Source: Candidatus Nitrosopumilus sp. (GTDB lineage Archaea; Thermoproteota; Nitrososphaeria; Nitrososphaerales; Nitrosopumilaceae). Taken from it: a DNA stretch of 64,000 nt. The position numbers and the translations under genes were made by a program. The notes under the pieces were generated by a model. The model was not told where the DNA came from. It ran no database searches and saw nothing but the letters and a program-made list of their open reading frames with translations. Below, in pieces: positions 60,627 through 64,000 of this stretch. The number at the start of each line of letters is the position of its first letter. The first letter of the stretch is position 1. The stretch covers positions 24,697-88,696 of the forward strand of contig NZ_JAOULD010000003.1 of assembly GCF_029882185.1 (NCBI RefSeq). Direction: 5' to 3'.

Positions 60627-61124
60627 ATGACTGCAATAGAACAAGCAATTATCACTTGGATTCATCTTGTTGCAGCTGCAATATGGGTAGGCGGTTCTTT
60701 ATTCATTGGAATTGTATTTTCCCCTCTTTTGAAAACAATGACAAATTCTATTGAAGAAAGGATGCAAATAATGATTCGTGTTGGAAGACGATTTAACAAA
60801 ATTGCTGTTCCATCATTGATTATTCTAATGATCACAGGATTGTATACTTCACATGTATTACTCAGCAAACCTGATCTTCTTGTTTCCACAAGTTATGGCG
60901 TATTTTTAATCATCAAAATCATTCTTGTAATTGCATTAATTGTTACATATGTTATTCATGTAAGAGTGATACGTAAAGATATAGAAGAAAAAATCATGTC
61001 TAATCAAATGTCAGAACCGGAAATTCAAAAATTAAGAAAAAAAATTATCATACTAGGAGAAATTACAGTAGTTTTGTCTGTTGCAATTCTCTTTTTTGCC
61101 TCATTGCTTGATGCTGGAGTCTGA
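60627..61124 (+). CDS. CopD-like four-helix membrane protein
   Basis: This 165-residue protein has four membrane helices (about 7-33, 52-74, 84-108 and 137-160). The His residue in IITWIHLVAAAIWVGGSLFI and the late DAGV end match CopD/DUF2269-type proteins, whose His can bind copper or heme. Copper transport is a possibility in this copper-rich physiology, unproven. It starts at ATG and its end overlaps convergent rtcA by 24 bp. Confidence 0.72.
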   Translation: MTAIEQAIITWIHLVAAAIWVGGSLFIGIVFSPLLKTMTNSIEERMQIMIRVGRRFNKIAVPSLIILMITGLYTSHVLLSKPDLLVSTSYGVFLIIKIILVIALIVTYVIHVRVIRKDIEEKIMSNQMSEPEIQKLRKKIIILGEITVVLSVAILFFASLLDAGV

Positions 61125-62126
61125 AATTCCCTCAATAATTACATCATACCCATAACTTGTTTTCCCAATTCCATATTTACAACCTGTAATTTTTGATGTA
61201 ACAAACAAATTTGTCTCCAAATGTTTTGTAATTTCTCTTACTTGGAAAATTGTTTTTCCATTAGCTAAACTTGCAGGAACTACTATCATATCTGCCAAAT
61301 TATCATCTATAGAATAACTTTCAATAAATTTCTCAATATTCAAATCAAAATTATGTATTTTATTATTATACAATCCATCCAATCCTATTATTGATTTATC
61401 ATCCGTACTATAGATTAACAATGATGCTCCTAAATCTAATGCTTCTTCTGATTTAATTTCTACATCCACAATAAAATTTGCGGCAGTTAATTTCTTTACT
61501 ATTTCTTTTACTCCATTTTCAATTTCTTCTCTTATTAGTTTTGAATATGTACAAATTAATTTTACATTATTTGTTTTTCTTTTTGAAAATAATATTGGTT
61601 TAACATTAGATGGATTAATTTGTAAATTAATTTTTCCACCCCCTTTTGGATAATAACCACGTTTACATAATTCAAATGAAAATTTTATTCCCATTCTTGA
61701 ATATGCATCTCTTAGAACATATTGAGTATAATCAATTGTTGGACTCCAAAGAACATCTGTACCTCCTTTAATTTTCAAATTTAGTTTTTTTTTCGAAACT
61801 GCAACTACTGGAATCAAAACTTGTAAAATTAATGGAATACTTCCAGCAGTTCCTACATCTGCTTGTAAATCTAAATTTTCAATATTACCTGGAATAAATT
61901 TTAATTCTGTTGATCCTACATCTGCTCCAATCACTTTTGCATTTACAATTTTTTGAAGTAAAGTAATTGCTGTAAGATGTTGTGGTTTTAATCCAGAAAT
62001 TTTTCTATTTTTTCTAATATTTTCTATATGTATTGGTTGTTTTGTAATACATGAAAGTGAAATTGCTGAACGAATTATTTGTCCTCCCCCTTCACCATAT
62101 GCTCCATTAATTTTTAAAAAATTCAT
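61101..62126 (-). CDS. rtcA: RNA 3'-terminal phosphate cyclase
   Basis: This enzyme converts 3'-phosphate RNA ends into 2',3'-cyclic phosphates using ATP through an adenylated His. Recognised from INGAYGEGGGQIIRSAISLS at the start, QADVGTAGSIPLILQVLIP and KRGYYPKGGG in the middle. The nucleotidylated His is in TKHLETNLF. The 341-residue length fits. The ThpR enzyme at 15818-16363 opens the same kind of ends, so opposing activities exist. It starts at ATG. Confidence 0.93.
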   Translation of the reverse strand: MNFLKINGAYGEGGGQIIRSAISLSCITKQPIHIENIRKNRKISGLKPQHLTAITLLQKIVNAKVIGADVGSTELKFIPGNIENLDLQADVGTAGSIPLILQVLIPVVAVSKKKLNLKIKGGTDVLWSPTIDYTQYVLRDAYSRMGIKFSFELCKRGYYPKGGGKINLQINPSNVKPILFSKRKTNNVKLICTYSKLIREEIENGVKEIVKKLTAANFIVDVEIKSEEALDLGASLLIYSTDDKSIIGLDGLYNNKIHNFDLNIEKFIESYSIDDNLADMIVVPASLANGKTIFQVREITKHLETNLFVTSKITGCKYGIGKTSYGYDVIIEGISDSSIKQ

Positions 62127-62187
62127 ATTTTTTCCTAATATCTACTCTTTATGATAGTTTTTTAAAAAGAAATTTTCTATAGTTGAT

Positions 62188-62682
62188 ATGAATGGATTAT
62201 TGATAGGTAGATTCCAACCTTTCCACTTGGGTCATCTTAAAGCATTACAATTTGCATTATCAAAAGTTGATAAATTATGGGTAGGTTTAGGTAGTTCCAA
62301 TAAACCAATCGACAAAAACAATCCATTTACTCCTGAACAACGAAAAGAAATGATTCTGTCCTCTATTGATGATTCAATGAAAGAGAGAATTTCAATTTAT
62401 TTTATTCCAGATGTTGATAATCATATTAGATGGATTGAAAAAATAGATACTATTGTACCAAAATTTGATATAATTTTTTCAAATGATGAATTAACAAAAC
62501 ACCTGTATTCAAAAAGAAATATCCAAGTCATGTCAATCCCCTTTCTAAATCGAGAATCTTTATCAGGAACTAATATTCGCGATCTAATAGTAAGCGATCA
62601 AAAATGGGATAATCTTGTACCTGATGGCACTAGAAACTTTTTGAAAAATACTGGTGCCAAAGAACATTTGAAAAATCTCTAA
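62188..62682 (+). CDS. Nicotinamide-nucleotide adenylyltransferase
   Basis: This 164-residue archaeal-type NMN adenylyltransferase makes NAD from NMN and ATP. The nucleotidyltransferase motif GRFQPFHLGH (residues 7-16) and the C-terminal SGTNIRDLI, corresponding to ISxTxxR, are present, as are GSSNKPIDKNNPFTPEQRKE and IPDVDNHIRWI. It starts at ATG, divergent from rtcA by about 60 bp. It precedes an aminotransferase gene by 39 bp. Confidence 0.93.
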   Translation: MNGLLIGRFQPFHLGHLKALQFALSKVDKLWVGLGSSNKPIDKNNPFTPEQRKEMILSSIDDSMKERISIYFIPDVDNHIRWIEKIDTIVPKFDIIFSNDELTKHLYSKRNIQVMSIPFLNRESLSGTNIRDLIVSDQKWDNLVPDGTRNFLKNTGAKEHLKNL

Positions 62683-62721
62683 TTATAAATAAACCCCATA
62701 ACAGACTGTGGTAGATAACAA

Positions 62722-63867
62722 ATGGAATATCTTTCAATGCTTCCAGGTCCAACAAATGTACCAAATAGAGTTATGAGAGCAATGCTTGCACCTATGATTA
62801 ATCATAGAAGTGATGATTTTGTCGAATTATACACTGATGCTGTTGCAAAAACTCAACAAGTATTTGAAACACAAAATGATATTGTAGCATTATCTGCATC
62901 GGGAACAGGTGCAGTAGAGGCAGGCGTTGTAAATTTAGTTAAAAAAGGTGACAAAATCATCATTCCTGTTAATGGAGAATTTAGTAATCGACTATCACAA
63001 TTAATTGAAGGTCAAGGAGCGAATGTTATAAAACTTGAAACTCCACCAGGAGAAAATGCAACTTTTGATCAGGTTAAAGAAGCATTTGATAATAATAAAG
63101 ATGTAAAGGCATTCTATGTTGTCCATAACGAAACTTCAACTGGAACAATGGTCAATTATCTTGACAAAGTATCTGACTTGACTTCTAGAAATGATGCATT
63201 CTATGTTGTAGATTCAGTTTCATTACTTGGCGGTGCTCCACTTCCAGTAGATAAATGGAATATTGATGTATGTATGACTGGTGCGCAAAAAGCAATTGCT
63301 GCACCTCCAGGAATTTCACCAATATCTGTTAGTGCTAAAGCCAAAAAATACATGATTGAAAATCCACCATCTACAATGTATTTCAATTTAGCAAGATACT
63401 TCAAATATTATGATGAGGAGAAACATACTCCTTTTACACCTGCACTTCCATTACTTTATGCATATAGAGAAGCATTATCTATAATATTGGAAGAAGGGCT
63501 ACAAAATGTCTTTAAACGTCACAAAGTTTGTTCAGATGCATTATACACTGGATTAAGTGCAATGGGTCTCTCTCCATTTGCAAAAGAAGAAGATCGTTCA
63601 ATCTCAATTGTTGCATTAAATTACTTAGATGGACTTGAAGATAAAACATTCAGAAGTACATTAGCCGATAAATTCAAAGTTTTAGTTGCAGGCGGATTTG
63701 GCAATCTTAAAGGCAAAGTATTCAGAGTTGGATGTATGGGAGAAGTTAGTCCATATCATGTAATGAGAACTATCTCTGCAATTTCAGCTACATTATCAAT
63801 GATGGGATATGATATAGATGCTCAAGCAGGACTCAAAACTGCAGAAGAAAAACTAAAAGCTCTCTAA
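62722..63867 (+). CDS. Alanine-glyoxylate/serine-pyruvate-type aminotransferase
   Basis: This is a class V PLP aminotransferase of 381 residues, related to AGXT/SPT and archaeal enzymes transaminating glyoxylate, serine or aspartate. The start MLPGPTNVPNRVMRAM, the VDSVSLLGGAPLPVDKW pocket with the PLP aspartate, and the Schiff-base lysine in MTGAQKAIAAPPG are seen. Ammonia oxidisers may use it in glycine/serine metabolism next to SHMT. It starts at ATG and is followed by an FKBP-type gene. Confidence 0.9.
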   Translation: MEYLSMLPGPTNVPNRVMRAMLAPMINHRSDDFVELYTDAVAKTQQVFETQNDIVALSASGTGAVEAGVVNLVKKGDKIIIPVNGEFSNRLSQLIEGQGANVIKLETPPGENATFDQVKEAFDNNKDVKAFYVVHNETSTGTMVNYLDKVSDLTSRNDAFYVVDSVSLLGGAPLPVDKWNIDVCMTGAQKAIAAPPGISPISVSAKAKKYMIENPPSTMYFNLARYFKYYDEEKHTPFTPALPLLYAYREALSIILEEGLQNVFKRHKVCSDALYTGLSAMGLSPFAKEEDRSISIVALNYLDGLEDKTFRSTLADKFKVLVAGGFGNLKGKVFRVGCMGEVSPYHVMRTISAISATLSMMGYDIDAQAGLKTAEEKLKAL

Positions 63868-63908
63868 ACCCTGTTAACTTAATATAAGGAAATTCGAGAC
63901 CGATCACA

Positions 63909-64000
63909 TTGACATTTGATAAAGGATCATTAATTCTAGTTGATTATACTGCAAAAGTAAAAGATACTGAAGAGATTTTTGATACCACTATTGAAGAAGA
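63909..64000 (+). CDS. FKBP-type peptidyl-prolyl isomerase (partial, right edge)
   Basis: The first 30 codons are seen: TTG start, then TFDKGSLILVDYTAKVKDTE and EIFDTTIEE, matching the N-terminus of archaeal SlyD-like FKBP isomerases (FKGSLI-DYTGKVKDTGEVFDTT). The gene runs off the window. It follows the aminotransferase by 41 bp. Confidence 0.75.
   Translation, partial: MTFDKGSLILVDYTAKVKDTEEIFDTTIEE

Overview
The window looks like chromosomal DNA of an AT-rich, marine-type thaumarchaeon (Nitrosopumilus-like ammonia oxidiser). Archaeal information-processing genes support this: the large subunit of DNA polymerase D, a Gins51-type GINS subunit, PCNA, RpoL, TFS, a thermosome, an archaeal class I CCA-adding enzyme and an archaeal-type tyrosyl-tRNA synthetase. 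So do an Amt ammonium transporter with P-II proteins, a membrane-anchored cupredoxin, cobalamin genes (CbiH, BluB), very short intergenic spaces, leaderless-looking promoters and many TTG starts. No amo genes, rRNA, CRISPR array, insertion sequence or prophage was seen. The assignment rests on gene content, not on a database search.

Layout. 0-8.5 kb: a membrane-anchored winged-helix protein, GGGP synthase (ether lipids), DP2, SHMT and the thermosome. 8.5-20 kb: glutamine synthetase 1, GINS, an SDR/flavoprotein pair, tRNA-Pro, and a tRNA/RNA maturation and modification set (CCA enzyme, ThpR, UPF0200/UPF0201 pair, Sir2, RNase Z, a Trm11/TrmG10-like methylase). 20-26.5 kb: PRPP synthase, then a divergent block of a large MscS-like channel, a KamA-family radical SAM aminomutase and a second glutamine synthetase. 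26.5-31.9 kb: membrane transport (CPA2 antiporter, APC permease, VIT1/CCC1-like) plus CBS and universal stress proteins. 31.9-38.0 kb: a J-domain/beta-repeat protein and a nitrogen-signalling locus: P-II fusion, two tiny membrane proteins, P-II, an 11-bp palindromic repeat array, Amt, a small conserved protein and a membrane class III nucleotide cyclase. 38-43.8 kb: cupredoxin, ferredoxin, aminotransferase, Lrp-type RAM domain, a frameshifted cyclase-family gene, a phosphatase and two tandem 48/50-residue paralogs. 43.8-50 kb: RpoL-TFS-PCNA-aspartokinase, a duplicated secreted protein, CbiH and TyrS. 50-64 kb: small zinc proteins, a DegT-type aminotransferase overlapping an MtrA-like gene, dUTPase-like protein, PfkB kinase, secreted and membrane proteins, cyclophilin, an intron-containing tRNA-Arg, BluB, tRNA-Val, RtcA, NMN adenylyltransferase, an AGXT-type aminotransferase and the start of an FKBP-type isomerase.

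Two loci stand out. First, mscS-like <-> kamA-like + glnA2 share a divergent promoter with a 12-bp inverted repeat. The KamA homolog appears to have lost both lysine-recognition aspartates (one is Arg), so I propose a glutamate 2,3-aminomutase-like enzyme feeding a beta-glutamine synthetase: an osmolyte module paired with its release channel. Second, the Amt/P-II locus combines a helically phased palindrome array, two unlisted small membrane proteins, non-canonical P-II proteins and a class III adenylyl cyclase, which suggests a nitrogen-sensing circuit with a cAMP branch. Both are inferences from sequence and context.
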